From: Desulfobotulus pelophilus
GTDB lineage: Bacteria; Desulfobacterota; Desulfobacteria; Desulfobacterales; ASO4-4
Length of the DNA: 64,000 nucleotides
Direction: 5' to 3'
Assembly (NCBI RefSeq): GCF_026155325.1
Contig: NZ_JAPFPW010000004.1
Span: 1-64,000, forward strand
The notes below the pieces were generated by a model, which searched no databases, was not told the origin of the DNA, and saw only the letters and a program-made list of their open reading frames with translations. Both the position numbers and the translations under genes were made by a program. Positions 18,556-26,823 of the stretch are shown piece after piece. How positions within the stretch are numbered: position 1 is the first letter of the stretch; each line of letters starts with the position of its first letter.

Positions 18556-19431
18556 ATGAGAGGAAAGGAAAGATTGGTGCGCCGGTTCAGGATTGTTATG
18601 GAGTATGACGGATGCAGTTTTCACGGATGGCAGCGACAGCCGGTCCTGCTAACCGTACAGGGAGAGCTGGAAAAGGCCCTTTCTCTCATTGCCGCCAGCC
18701 ATGTGGATGTTCATGGCTCCGGCAGGACGGATGCAGGGGTGCATGCACTGGCTCAGGTTGCTCATTTTGACATGGACACCCGGATGAATGGGGTTCTTTT
18801 GAAAAAGGCGCTGAACTGCCTGCTGCCTCCTGGGATCGTAATTCATAATTGCATGGAAGTCGGGCCAGCCTTTCATGCCCGCTTCGGAGCAAGGGCTAAA
18901 ACCTACCGTTACCGAATTCTGAACCGTGCCCTAAGGTCGGCTCTGGGGCGTACCCATGTGTGGCATGTGTGGCAGCCTCTGAACCGATCAGCCATGGACC
19001 GGGCAGCGGCCCTTCTTACGGGAACCCATGATTTTAAAAGTTTTGAAGGTGCGGGAAGCCCGCGAAGCAGCACGGTGCGGACTCTCTTTCATGCGGCCTT
19101 TGATGACGAACCGGCCAATCCAGGAGTTTTTGCCTTTGAGGTTACGGCCAATGGGTTTCTGCGTTACATGGTGAGAAATCTGGTGGGCACGCTGGTTCAG
19201 GTGGGTATGGGTAAAATCAGGGAGGAGAGTATACCGGAGATTCTTGCAGGGAAAAGCCGTCACCTTGCCGGTATTACGGCACCTCCTCAGGGGCTTTATC
19301 TGAAAGCCGTCCACTATGATTTTTCTGATGATTTCAGGGAGCCGGCCATGGGGGTGCGTCAGCCACCGGGTGTTGATATGGGAGGTAAAGGGAGATGCAG
19401 AGCGTGGAGCTGCGGCAGAGACCAACACTGA
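18556..19431 (+). CDS. truA: tRNA pseudouridine(38-40) synthase
   Basis: A 291-aa TruA that isomerises uridines in the tRNA anticodon arm. The catalytic aspartate is in GSGRTDAGVHALAQVAHF; other family blocks are MEYDGCSFHGWQRQP, FHARFGARAKTYRYRI, HDFKSFEG and FLRYMVRNLVGTLVQVG. A GTG at 18577 preceded by GAAAGGA is a credible alternative start that would remove seven residues. The last 40 residues, beyond the normal end at about AVHYDF, are non-conserved and overlap the start of the next gene by 37 bases. Confidence 0.93.
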   Translation: MRGKERLVRRFRIVMEYDGCSFHGWQRQPVLLTVQGELEKALSLIAASHVDVHGSGRTDAGVHALAQVAHFDMDTRMNGVLLKKALNCLLPPGIVIHNCMEVGPAFHARFGARAKTYRYRILNRALRSALGRTHVWHVWQPLNRSAMDRAAALLTGTHDFKSFEGAGSPRSSTVRTLFHAAFDDEPANPGVFAFEVTANGFLRYMVRNLVGTLVQVGMGKIREESIPEILAGKSRHLAGITAPPQGLYLKAVHYDFSDDFREPAMGVRQPPGVDMGGKGRCRAWSCGRDQH

Positions 19432-20087
19432 AACAGTGGATTTTGACCCATGATGAGCGGTGGTCTTTTATTCTTTGTTACCTGGGGCTTGCTGTAATAT
19501 TGAGTGTCTGTATCAGCCTGTTTTGGCTGGTTGTAGTGGTGGGTCTTCATGGAACCCTTGAATGGATATGTCAGCGGTCTGAGGATGCCTGTGCTCAGTC
19601 CGGGGTGATTCTGAGTCGTGTTGCATGGGCGTTGAAGCTTGATATCAGCCTGATTCTCTTTGCTCTGGCCCTGGGCGTCTATATGGAAATTATTATGGGT
19701 ATGGCAGGTATCGGTGCCGCAACCCGGGCTGGTGTTCAGGGTGCCAAAGGCGGAGCTCGTTTTCTTGTGTGGGAAAAGGCTCTCCGCGCCATGTTGCTTT
19801 CCCTTGATGATCTTGCTCAGGTGTTGCGGGTCCTGCTCCGCAAGACGGCCAGCCCAAAGACGGAAGGGGAAGCCGAATGTGCTGAAAGTCTTAGCCAGCC
19901 AGATGCGCCATTCGTTTCAGCTGAGACCGGACGGAGCTGGAGGGATGCATGGTCCACCGGTGACTGGTTCTGTATGATTTTTGGTGCGGCCTGCCTTCTG
20001 ATGATCGGAATCAGCCCGTGGGTGACGGGTCATGGGCTGTCCGGTGTGCTGCGTCTCATTGGTGCGGAACTCCATCCATGGCCCTGA
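19395..20087 (+). CDS. Uncharacterised membrane protein
   Basis: A 230-aa protein I cannot assign to a family. Three strong membrane segments are visible at about residues 24-51, 80-105 (with a glycine-rich GMAGIGAATRAGVQGAKGG after it) and 190-210. Between the second and third is a cytoplasmic-looking charged region. The start overlaps the end of truA, so it is co-transcribed. Base composition is like its neighbours. No catalytic motif is apparent. Confidence 0.6.
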   Translation: MQSVELRQRPTLKQWILTHDERWSFILCYLGLAVILSVCISLFWLVVVVGLHGTLEWICQRSEDACAQSGVILSRVAWALKLDISLILFALALGVYMEIIMGMAGIGAATRAGVQGAKGGARFLVWEKALRAMLLSLDDLAQVLRVLLRKTASPKTEGEAECAESLSQPDAPFVSAETGRSWRDAWSTGDWFCMIFGAACLLMIGISPWVTGHGLSGVLRLIGAELHPWP

Positions 20088-20285
20088 TGACAGGGCTTGT
20101 TTTACGAGCAGGGTAATTTTTATTGCAAGATCTGTTGACACGGATGCCGTTTCGCTGTACCCCGAAGAAAGGTCCGAGGACAAGGACCGGCGGGAGACAA
20201 TATTTTCAGGGCCTGTAACTGCCCTGAAGAAAATGGTGGGGATATCCCCGGATGGATTCAGATCAATATTTGAAGGAGAACAGCA

Positions 20286-20474
20286 ATGTCTTATGAACCC
20301 GTTGTAGATCAGGACAAGTGTGTTGGATGTGAAGAGTGCGTGGATGTTTGTCCTGTGGACGTATTCGAAATGAAAGATGGTAAATCAGAGGTTGTCAATG
20401 CGGATGAGTGCCTTGGCTGCGAGTCCTGCATTGAGGTGTGTGAGCCCGGCGCCATTATAGTGAACGGCCTGTAG
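20286..20474 (+). CDS. 2[4Fe-4S] ferredoxin
   Basis: A 62-aa ferredoxin with two complete cluster motifs, CVGCEECVDVCP and CLGCESCIEVC followed by EPGAI (Pro replaced by Glu after the fourth Cys). AAGGAG lies 7 bases before the ATG. It is an acidic, soluble low-potential electron carrier. The 200-base leader contains small hairpins (for example around 20206-20227) and may carry its own promoter near a TTGACA at 20135, though no good -10 follows. An intrinsic terminator sits 30 bases downstream, so it appears to be monocistronic or the end of a unit. Confidence 0.93.
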   Translation: MSYEPVVDQDKCVGCEECVDVCPVDVFEMKDGKSEVVNADECLGCESCIEVCEPGAIIVNGL

Positions 20475-20503
20475 CCGTTCTGCTCCGGTATGTACGGTCA
20501 GGT

Positions 20504-20541
20504 AAAAGGGTGAAGCCGGCAATCGGTTTTCACCCTTTTTA
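20504..20541 (+). terminator. Intrinsic terminator after the ferredoxin gene
   Basis: An 11-bp stem (20504-20514 with 20529-20539) with a 14-base intervening segment runs directly into a T-run. It lies 30 bases after the ferredoxin stop codon. Confidence 0.8.
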
Positions 20542-20602
20542 TGCTTCTGCTTTCGGAGCGGTTTCAGGCAAAAGCCCTTATTCCAGGAAGAGAACAGTCT
20601 GT

Positions 20603-21295
20603 ATGTTGGGAACCCTTGTTAACGTTGCGGCGATCTGTGCAGGAGGCCTTCTGGGGCTTTTGTTCGGCAAAGGCATTGCTGAACGATATAAGCAGACTGT
20701 TATGCAGGCACTGGCTCTGGCCGTGATGCTCATCGGGCTGAAGACGGCCCTTGCCTGCGATGCCATTCTGATCATGATAGGAAGCCTTGTGCTGGGTACC
20801 CTTGCAGGAGAGTGGCTGAGGATAGAAGAGAGGCTGGCCGGACTGGGAACGATGCTGGAAAAGAGATTTGCGGGCAGAGGCAGTGAGGGTAGTCTGGCCC
20901 AGGCTTTTGTAACCACAAGCCTTATCTTCTGCGTGGGCTCCATGGCCATCGTCGGTTCTCTGGAAAGTGGCCTGACGGGCAATCACCAGACGCTTTTTGC
21001 CAAATCCGCGCTGGATGGTGTGGCGTCTGTTATTTTTGCAGCCTCCATGGGCGCAGGCGTGCTGTTGTCGGCTCTGGCAGTACTGGTGTATCAGGGGGGG
21101 ATTACGCTGGCTGCGGTGGCCATTAAGCCCCTTCTTGTTCCGGAGGTGATTGATCATATGTCCGGTACCGGCGGACTTCTTATTTTCGCCATCGGCCTGA
21201 ACCTGATGGGGATTACCCGCATCCGGCTGGGTAATATGCTGCCGGCTATTTTTGTACCAATTCTTTTTTATGCCCTATCTCTTCTTGCCGGATAA
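20603..21295 (+). CDS. DUF554-family membrane protein
   Basis: From ATG 20603 (AGGAAGAGA upstream) the protein has 230 aa and about seven membrane helices. It matches DUF554 (YdfK/YqgA type): GTLVNVAAICAGGLLGLLFG at the start, LALAVMLIGLKTAL, SLVLGTLAGEWLRIEERL, FCVGSMAIVGSLESGL, and KSALDGVASVIFAASMGAGV. The function of the family is unknown; a small-molecule or ion channel/transporter has been suspected. An upstream in-frame extension to 20510 would run through the ferredoxin terminator and is unlikely. Its 3' end overlaps the convergent symporter gene by 50 bases. Confidence 0.85.
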   Translation: MLGTLVNVAAICAGGLLGLLFGKGIAERYKQTVMQALALAVMLIGLKTALACDAILIMIGSLVLGTLAGEWLRIEERLAGLGTMLEKRFAGRGSEGSLAQAFVTTSLIFCVGSMAIVGSLESGLTGNHQTLFAKSALDGVASVIFAASMGAGVLLSALAVLVYQGGITLAAVAIKPLLVPEVIDHMSGTGGLLIFAIGLNLMGITRIRLGNMLPAIFVPILFYALSLLAG

Positions 21296-22250
21296 TTCGT
21301 TCCTGTTTCGTATCCTGCCATCGCCAGAGAGCGGCCATGAAAGATCCGCTGATGTTGTGCCATATGCTGAAGATGGCACCGGGTAAAGCGGCAAGGGCTG
21401 TGAAGTGCTGCATGGCCATGGCCACGCTCAGACCTGAATTTTGCATTCCGACTTCAATGGATACGGTCCGGCTGATGGTAGTATGATATCCCATGAGGGC
21501 TGGGATCATGTATCCGAGTCCCATACCGATGGCATTATGCAAAAAGACCATAAAATAAATAATTGTTCCCGCTTCTGCTATCCGCTGGCTGTTCAGGGCA
21601 ATGATAATGGCAATAATGATGGATATGAGCAGCATGGAAAAGGGCGGGATCAGCGGAACTGTTTTTTGCGTGAGCAAAGGGAGGTATTTTCGTAAGGTCA
21701 TGCCTGTGGCAATGGGGAGAAGCACGATGATAAGAAGGGAACGCACCATCGACAGAACAGGAACGGTGGTGTCGGTACCGGCAAAAAGTTCGGTGAGCCA
21801 TGGCATGAGAATGATGGCGGCTATGGTCGAAAATGCCGTCATGCTGACGGAAAGGGCCACATGCCCTCCGGCAAGATAGGCGATGACGTTGGAGGCTGTC
21901 CCTCCCGCACTGGCACCCACAAGCACCATGCCCAGCAGAATTTCAGGAGGCTGCTGAAAGGCCAGACTAATGGCATAGGCCGCTGAGGGCATGACAAGAA
22001 ACTGAAGAGCGGTTCCTGTAAGAATAATTTTTTTATTTTTCCATGCTTCCAGAAAATCTGAGATTTGAAGGGTCATTCCCATGGTTAGCATAATAAGGCC
22101 CAGCATGGGAACTACAAGCTTTTTCCCGGGGATGAAGAGGTTCGGGGAAAAAAAAGCAGCAAGAGAGAGGAGCAGGGCTGTCCACGGGAAAAGGGCAGCC
22201 CAGAAGAGGGGAGGACGTACCGCAGACAGGGTCAGCATATGTCCGTTCAT
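21246..22250 (-). CDS. Bile acid:sodium symporter (BASS) family protein
   Basis: A 334-aa membrane protein with about ten helices. BASS-family signatures are LMLTMGMTLQISDF near the second helix, GASAGGTASNVIAYLAGGHVALSV (the crossover region) and SIEVGMQNSGLSVAMAM. Family members transport bile acids, pyruvate, pantothenate or other organic anions with sodium; the substrate cannot be told here. Its start codon overlaps the stop of the ATP-grasp ligase (ATGA), making it the last gene of a four-gene minus-strand operon. That coupling hints that its substrate relates to the peptide or cofactor handled by the triad upstream. Confidence 0.88.
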   Translation of the reverse strand: MNGHMLTLSAVRPPLFWAALFPWTALLLSLAAFFSPNLFIPGKKLVVPMLGLIMLTMGMTLQISDFLEAWKNKKIILTGTALQFLVMPSAAYAISLAFQQPPEILLGMVLVGASAGGTASNVIAYLAGGHVALSVSMTAFSTIAAIILMPWLTELFAGTDTTVPVLSMVRSLLIIVLLPIATGMTLRKYLPLLTQKTVPLIPPFSMLLISIIIAIIIALNSQRIAEAGTIIYFMVFLHNAIGMGLGYMIPALMGYHTTISRTVSIEVGMQNSGLSVAMAMQHFTALAALPGAIFSIWHNISGSFMAALWRWQDTKQERIIRQEEIGHKKELVQK

Positions 22251-23212
22251 GGCAGAGTTGTTCCCTTTGTTTTTCCGAAAGACTCCATGGCCCAGCTAAC
22301 CCTTTCATCAATGTTTCGGTTGTTGCAGGTCAGGGTTTCAATGGCTGTAAGGCGTTGCAGAAGGCCTTCTCCGTTGGTCATTTGAATGGCAAGGCCGGGT
22401 CTGGCGTTGAGTTCCAGCATTAAAGGTCCACGATTTCTGTCGAGCACAATATCCGCGCCAATATAGCCCAGCCCTGTCATTTCATAGCACCGGCTGGCAA
22501 GGGTAAGCAGATGTTTCCAGTCAGGTATTGTGATGGAGTCCAGCGGTTTTCTTGTGTCGGGGTGCAGCAATACGGGCTTTCCGAACTGCAGGGCTCTTAA
22601 CCCTTTGCCTGTGGCCATATCCAGACCGACCCCCACAGCTCCCTGATGCAGGTTGGCCTTGCCGTCGGAAGCTTCTGTGGCCAGTCGAAGCATGGCCATG
22701 ACAGGATAGCCCTGAAAAACAATCACACGAATATCGGGAATTCCCTGATGGGAGTATCCTTCAAACAGGGGATCCATCTGAATGATGTCTTCGATCAGAG
22801 CCGTATCTGGTGTGCCACCGAGGGAGTAGAGACCTGCAAGAATATTGGAAATATGTCTTTGTATATCCCGTTCATCGAGACGTCTTCCGGAAGATTTGAT
22901 AAAGCTGTTACCACGGCTTCCGGAGATGACAAGAATTCCTTTCCCACCGGACCCTTTGGCGGGTTTGATAGCAAAACCCTCACCGTTCTGAAGCTGTTTA
23001 TTTACATGCCTGACTTCATGCTGGGCACTGACGATGAAGCGCAGGGTGGGCGTGGGTACACCGTAGGCACTGGCAAGCTGCTTGGTTTTGAGTTTGTTGT
23101 CCACAAGGGGGTAGTGGCAACGGGGATTGTATCGGGCTACAAAAGCATGATTACGGCGGTTCATGCCTAAAATACCCATGCCTTTTAAAGTAAAGGGTGA
23201 AATCCAGCTCAT
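22247..23212 (-). CDS. Alpha-L-glutamate ligase-like ATP-grasp protein
   Basis: A 321-aa ATP-grasp enzyme of the RimK-related group. Visible blocks are NRRNHAFVARYNPRCHYPLV, DNKLKTKQLASAYGVPTPT, the nucleotide-binding FAIKPAKGSGGKGILVI, GYIGADIVLDRNRGPLMLELNARPGL with metal-binding acidic residues. It should form a peptide-like bond, probably adding glutamate or a related amino acid to an acceptor. It is the third gene of a conserved triad (retropepsin-like protein, inactive transglutaminase-7TM protein, ATP-grasp ligase) described for amidoligase systems. It overlaps both neighbours by 4 bases. Confidence 0.88.
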   Translation of the reverse strand: MSWISPFTLKGMGILGMNRRNHAFVARYNPRCHYPLVDNKLKTKQLASAYGVPTPTLRFIVSAQHEVRHVNKQLQNGEGFAIKPAKGSGGKGILVISGSRGNSFIKSSGRRLDERDIQRHISNILAGLYSLGGTPDTALIEDIIQMDPLFEGYSHQGIPDIRVIVFQGYPVMAMLRLATEASDGKANLHQGAVGVGLDMATGKGLRALQFGKPVLLHPDTRKPLDSITIPDWKHLLTLASRCYEMTGLGYIGADIVLDRNRGPLMLELNARPGLAIQMTNGEGLLQRLTAIETLTCNNRNIDERVSWAMESFGKTKGTTLP

Positions 23213-24720
23213 GGTGTCCGGTCTTTCATGGCCGCAAAACGGTGCAGTTCAAAGAGCCTGTAGCCGGTGTACTGACCCAGCAGGAGGATCAGGGCGGCTA
23301 TGATCAGATTGAGTTCCGGAAAATTAAAGCTTAAATGGGCAATGATGGGTTGACGCATGAAGGCATAGGCGCAGAGTGCCACCACAAGACTGCCCGTTCC
23401 CTGTACCATCACTTCCCGCATGCCTTCTTCTTCCCAGAGAATGGACATGCGTTCAATGGTCCAGGCAATGATGATAAGTGGAAAGGCAGTGACAGGCATG
23501 CCCGTGTGGAAACCGAGGCGGATGGCCATAAGACTGGCCAGGGTGATGAGGGTGATGACAATGATGACAATGGTGGCAATGCGGGCTACCAGAAGAAGGT
23601 TCAGATAAGAAAGATAGCTTCTGAGAAGCAGGCCGGTTCCCACAATGGCCAGAAAATAGATGAGCCCCGGTACCAGCGATGTCTGGAGAAAGGCCATGCC
23701 GATGAGTACGGGCATGAAGGTGCCGGATGTGCGTACGCCAATAATAATACGCATGAAAGTGACCACCAGAGCACCCATGGGAATCAGGAGCAGCAGCTTG
23801 AAAATACCCTGTTGATCCAGGGGCAGGTGGTGCATGCTTAAAAAGGAAAAACCATTACTGCTGGATTGGATTCTGGCCATTTCAAGGGCCGGAATACTTT
23901 GAAAAATCATGGAGAAACTGACCCTTGCTGAACTGCCGCCGGAAAGATCCAGCAGTGACGGGCCGCCCCTGTGCCATACAAGAAAATTTTCCGGTACGCC
24001 CTGCTGGCCCGTTACAGGATTGAACAGAATCCACTGATTTCCGGTAAAGACTTCAACCATGGGAACAAGGCTCTGATTTCTTCTGCCGTCTTCCAGAAAA
24101 ATACCCTGCACCACACGGCTGGGGATTCCTGCTTCTGCCAGAAGGCGGGTCAGAAGGATTTCCTGCCTGTATTCTGTGAGCAGGAGGGCTGCGTTCTGTT
24201 CCTTTTCACTGGTGGTAAGAATTTTTATGATCTCCCGGGTAAGGCTTTCCGGTGTGCTGGATGTGGCACCGGCTGTTTCAATGATAGCGAGGGCGGCCGT
24301 TGCTTCGGGAGGCTGCCAGTAAACGGTATCGGGGGACGCTGGAGGATCATGGAGTTTTCCCGTTTTTTCCGGATGGCGGGTGAGCTGGATTTTATAGTAC
24401 AGCGTCTGGCTGCCCTCAGCCGTACGGCGGGACCATTCTGCCCTTCGGTTTTCTTCCTGGCCCACAATGGAGAAACCATACCCCGGAGATGCGGCCTGTT
24501 CGTTGAAAATCCGGAATCCGGGTGGCATTTTGGGAATGCTCAGGCTGGCCAGTACGGGGCGCTGGGAGGCCGTAAAGCTCACGCGGGCCTCAATGAGCCA
24601 GACACCGGTATCGCTGCCGGGTTTAAAGGGAATCTGCATCTGGTTGTGGCGGAGCCATGCAAGGCTGAGGCCTGTCAGGATAAGAAGGCCGACAATCCAG
24701 TAAAGGCTGACTCGGTGCAT
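23209..24720 (-). CDS. Inactive transglutaminase domain fused to seven-helix membrane module
   Basis: A 503-aa membrane protein. One N-terminal helix (about 7-25) leads to a periplasmic region of about 280 residues with an inactive transglutaminase-like fold: LLTEYRQEILLTRLLAEAGIPSR, then VPMVEVFTGNQWILFNP where active enzymes keep catalytic residues. From about residue 310 there are seven membrane helices (starting with LLLLIPMGALVVTFMRI, including GVRTSGTFMPVLIGMAF). The architecture matches the family annotated as UUP1 or inactive transglutaminase fused to 7TM. It presumably senses or binds peptide ligands for the co-encoded ligase and retropepsin-like protein. Confidence 0.86.
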   Translation of the reverse strand: MHRVSLYWIVGLLILTGLSLAWLRHNQMQIPFKPGSDTGVWLIEARVSFTASQRPVLASLSIPKMPPGFRIFNEQAASPGYGFSIVGQEENRRAEWSRRTAEGSQTLYYKIQLTRHPEKTGKLHDPPASPDTVYWQPPEATAALAIIETAGATSSTPESLTREIIKILTTSEKEQNAALLLTEYRQEILLTRLLAEAGIPSRVVQGIFLEDGRRNQSLVPMVEVFTGNQWILFNPVTGQQGVPENFLVWHRGGPSLLDLSGGSSARVSFSMIFQSIPALEMARIQSSSNGFSFLSMHHLPLDQQGIFKLLLLIPMGALVVTFMRIIIGVRTSGTFMPVLIGMAFLQTSLVPGLIYFLAIVGTGLLLRSYLSYLNLLLVARIATIVIIVITLITLASLMAIRLGFHTGMPVTAFPLIIIAWTIERMSILWEEEGMREVMVQGTGSLVVALCAYAFMRQPIIAHLSFNFPELNLIIAALILLLGQYTGYRLFELHRFAAMKDRTP

Positions 24721-25682
24721 CAGGGAGTATCCGTTTTGTTTGATGTGGATTCAACGGGGCGCTCTGTCAGGGGGATGGCGTTGGAGATGCCCACATCCAC
24801 CACCATGACATCTTTCAGAATATTGCGTCCAATGAGTATGGGAAAGCTTAAGTGGCTGCGGTCCGTAAGGGTGAATTCCGCAAGCTGGGTGGTTTCTCCT
24901 ATGGTAAGGGAAAGCTCGATAACAGCCCGTCGTTCGCTTTCATCCGTGCTGGACTGGAGTATGCGGGCTTTGCGCAGGAGTTTCTGTTCCATGGGAATCA
25001 TTTCACCGGTTTCAGGATGGGGCATTTCAAAGCGGACCCAGCGGTCTCCGTCCCGTTCAAAACGCTCAATGTTTCTGGCATCCAGAGAAGCCGTTTCCGC
25101 TCCTGTATCCATACGGGCCGGAAAAACGAAGCCCGGAGGGGTAATCCGCACTCTTTCCTGAGCACCAACGATTATTTTTTGTGTTGGCAGGGTTTCCGTT
25201 GTACGAGGTGGCGGCAGTATGGCCGTTTTTTTTTCTTCTGGAGTATCGCAGGCCTTTGCGGCGTTCAGCCTGGCGGGCAGGTTTTCCAGCAGGCGGTTAG
25301 TTCTTGCCTGTTTTTCAAGGATTTCCAGAGTGAGGGGGATAAATTCGCTACAGCCCTGTTGTGTTCGGGCTATCTGCAGAAGGCTGGTAAGCAGATCATT
25401 GTTTCGGTTCTGCAGTTCCAGCATGTGGCTGCTCATGAGTGCCTGATCAGACAGACGCCGGTCTACCCGGTCAAGATCGGCTTCCCGTATCAGCATGCTG
25501 CCGGAGGTACAGCCGGAGAAAAGAAAAAGGAGCAGTAACAGGCATGCGCCCCCGTGTATTGCCGTGGTTGTATGGGTATTCCTGCGGTCCTTGTCAGGGC
25601 AGGCTTTTTTCTTCTGGGAGAGCGAGGGTACGGGCAGCAGAGAGCTGTATGTACGGAAGGAGCCGGACAGAAAATATACCAT
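24720..25682 (-). CDS. Retropepsin-like lipoprotein (RimK/LysX-associated 'ATP-dependent zinc protease' family)
   Basis: A 320-aa protein with a lipobox (LFSGC, Cys58) after a hydrophobic stretch, a coiled-coil segment (about 65-120) and a C-terminal retropepsin-like domain. The aspartic-protease motif is RMDTGAETASLDA, with the flap and second strand region SFPILIGRNILKDVMVVDVG. This is the first gene of the triad with the transglutaminase-7TM protein and ATP-grasp ligase; it abuts the next gene with a one-base TGATG-type overlap. The N-terminal 40 residues before the signal look unusually long, and no better ATG is available, so the start is uncertain. Confidence 0.82.
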   Translation of the reverse strand: MVYFLSGSFRTYSSLLPVPSLSQKKKACPDKDRRNTHTTTAIHGGACLLLLLFLFSGCTSGSMLIREADLDRVDRRLSDQALMSSHMLELQNRNNDLLTSLLQIARTQQGCSEFIPLTLEILEKQARTNRLLENLPARLNAAKACDTPEEKKTAILPPPRTTETLPTQKIIVGAQERVRITPPGFVFPARMDTGAETASLDARNIERFERDGDRWVRFEMPHPETGEMIPMEQKLLRKARILQSSTDESERRAVIELSLTIGETTQLAEFTLTDRSHLSFPILIGRNILKDVMVVDVGISNAIPLTERPVESTSNKTDTP

Positions 25683-25739
25683 AAACCAACCTTTTGTATG
25701 GGTATTGCTGTGAATCGTATTGGCTTGATGCCCGGATTG

Positions 25740-26531
25740 TCAGGGGATTTCCAGTATGAGCCCCACGGGGCAGTGGTCCGATCCCATGATATCATTGTCA
25801 ATGAAAGCATTTTTCAGCCAGCCATTTTCTACGATATTCTGTGAGATAAGGCAAAGGTCAATGCGCCAACCCGCATTGCTCCTTCGGGCATTGGAGCGGT
25901 AGGACCACCATGAATACTTCACGGTTTCGGGGTAAAGATGCCGGAAGGTATCCGTCCATCCGTTGGCCATGATACGGTCCAGCCAGTCCCGTTCAATGGG
26001 CAGGAATCCGGAACGATCCGCATTGGCTTTGGGATGTTTCAGGTCAATGTCATTGTGGGCAGTATTATAATCTCCGCATACAATGACAGGACGGCCTTGC
26101 TTGCGCAGCTGGTCCGCATGAAAGAAAAAGGCTTCATAGAAGCGTAGCTTGTAGTCAAGACGTTCCTCGTTCATCTGTCCGTTGGGAAAATAAACATTGA
26201 AGAGGGTGAAATGGTCAAAATCCAGCTGGTTGACACGGCCTTCATCATCAAATTCAGGTACTCCTATATCCGAAGATGTGGCCATGGGCGCAATACGGGA
26301 GTAGGTCATGACACCGGAATAGCCTTTTTTTGTCCGGGCATAGCTCCATGTCTGATGGGGATAACCGGTCATCTGAAGCATTTCTGCGCTTCTCTGATCT
26401 TCCTGCAACTTGGTTTCCTGCAACATGAGGATGTCTGCATCAAGGGTTTTGACAGATGCTTCAAAATCTTTTTTCCAGATGGCCCGAAGGCCGTTCACGT
26501 TCCAGGATACAATGCGGAATGTGCGTCCCAC
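25740..26531 (-). CDS. xthA: Exodeoxyribonuclease III
   Basis: A 263-aa ExoIII/AP endonuclease, starting with GTG at 26531 behind GGAGAAACA. Catalytic blocks are SWNVNGLRA, LQETKLQ (metal Glu), the tyrosine region YSGVMTYSR, GDYNTAHNDIDL (catalytic Asp/Asn), YSWWSYRSNARRSNAGWRID and GSDHCPVGL (catalytic His). It repairs abasic sites and degrades dsDNA 3' ends. It lies 57 bases upstream of the retropepsin-like gene on the same strand, but the functions seem unrelated. Confidence 0.95.
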   Translation of the reverse strand: MGRTFRIVSWNVNGLRAIWKKDFEASVKTLDADILMLQETKLQEDQRSAEMLQMTGYPHQTWSYARTKKGYSGVMTYSRIAPMATSSDIGVPEFDDEGRVNQLDFDHFTLFNVYFPNGQMNEERLDYKLRFYEAFFFHADQLRKQGRPVIVCGDYNTAHNDIDLKHPKANADRSGFLPIERDWLDRIMANGWTDTFRHLYPETVKYSWWSYRSNARRSNAGWRIDLCLISQNIVENGWLKNAFIDNDIMGSDHCPVGLILEIP

Positions 26532-26823
26532 TGTTTCTCCTTATGTTATTTCCTGAGTACCTGTTCAGCACAATTTTTTTTAATAGCTCAAAAGCCTTGA
26601 ATCAAGTGCACAGACAGCCGGGCCATTTGCTTGTGGCACGAATCCTATTCGCAGGGCTTTATGTCCGAAACATATGGTACCATTACTCACAAACAGCCCG
26701 GCTGACTTATGCCAGAATCAAGACGCTAAAATTAAAAGGTAAATTTCTATAATAAAACATGCTGAATAATTGCTTTTCCGGCAGAGAAACACCTTCGGCT
26801 ACTCATTTTCTTCGTTTCCGGTT

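Noticed and set aside
20088-20285. Riboswitch or small RNA before the ferredoxin gene
   Set aside because: Only short hairpins of 5-7 bp are present, matching no RNA class I know.
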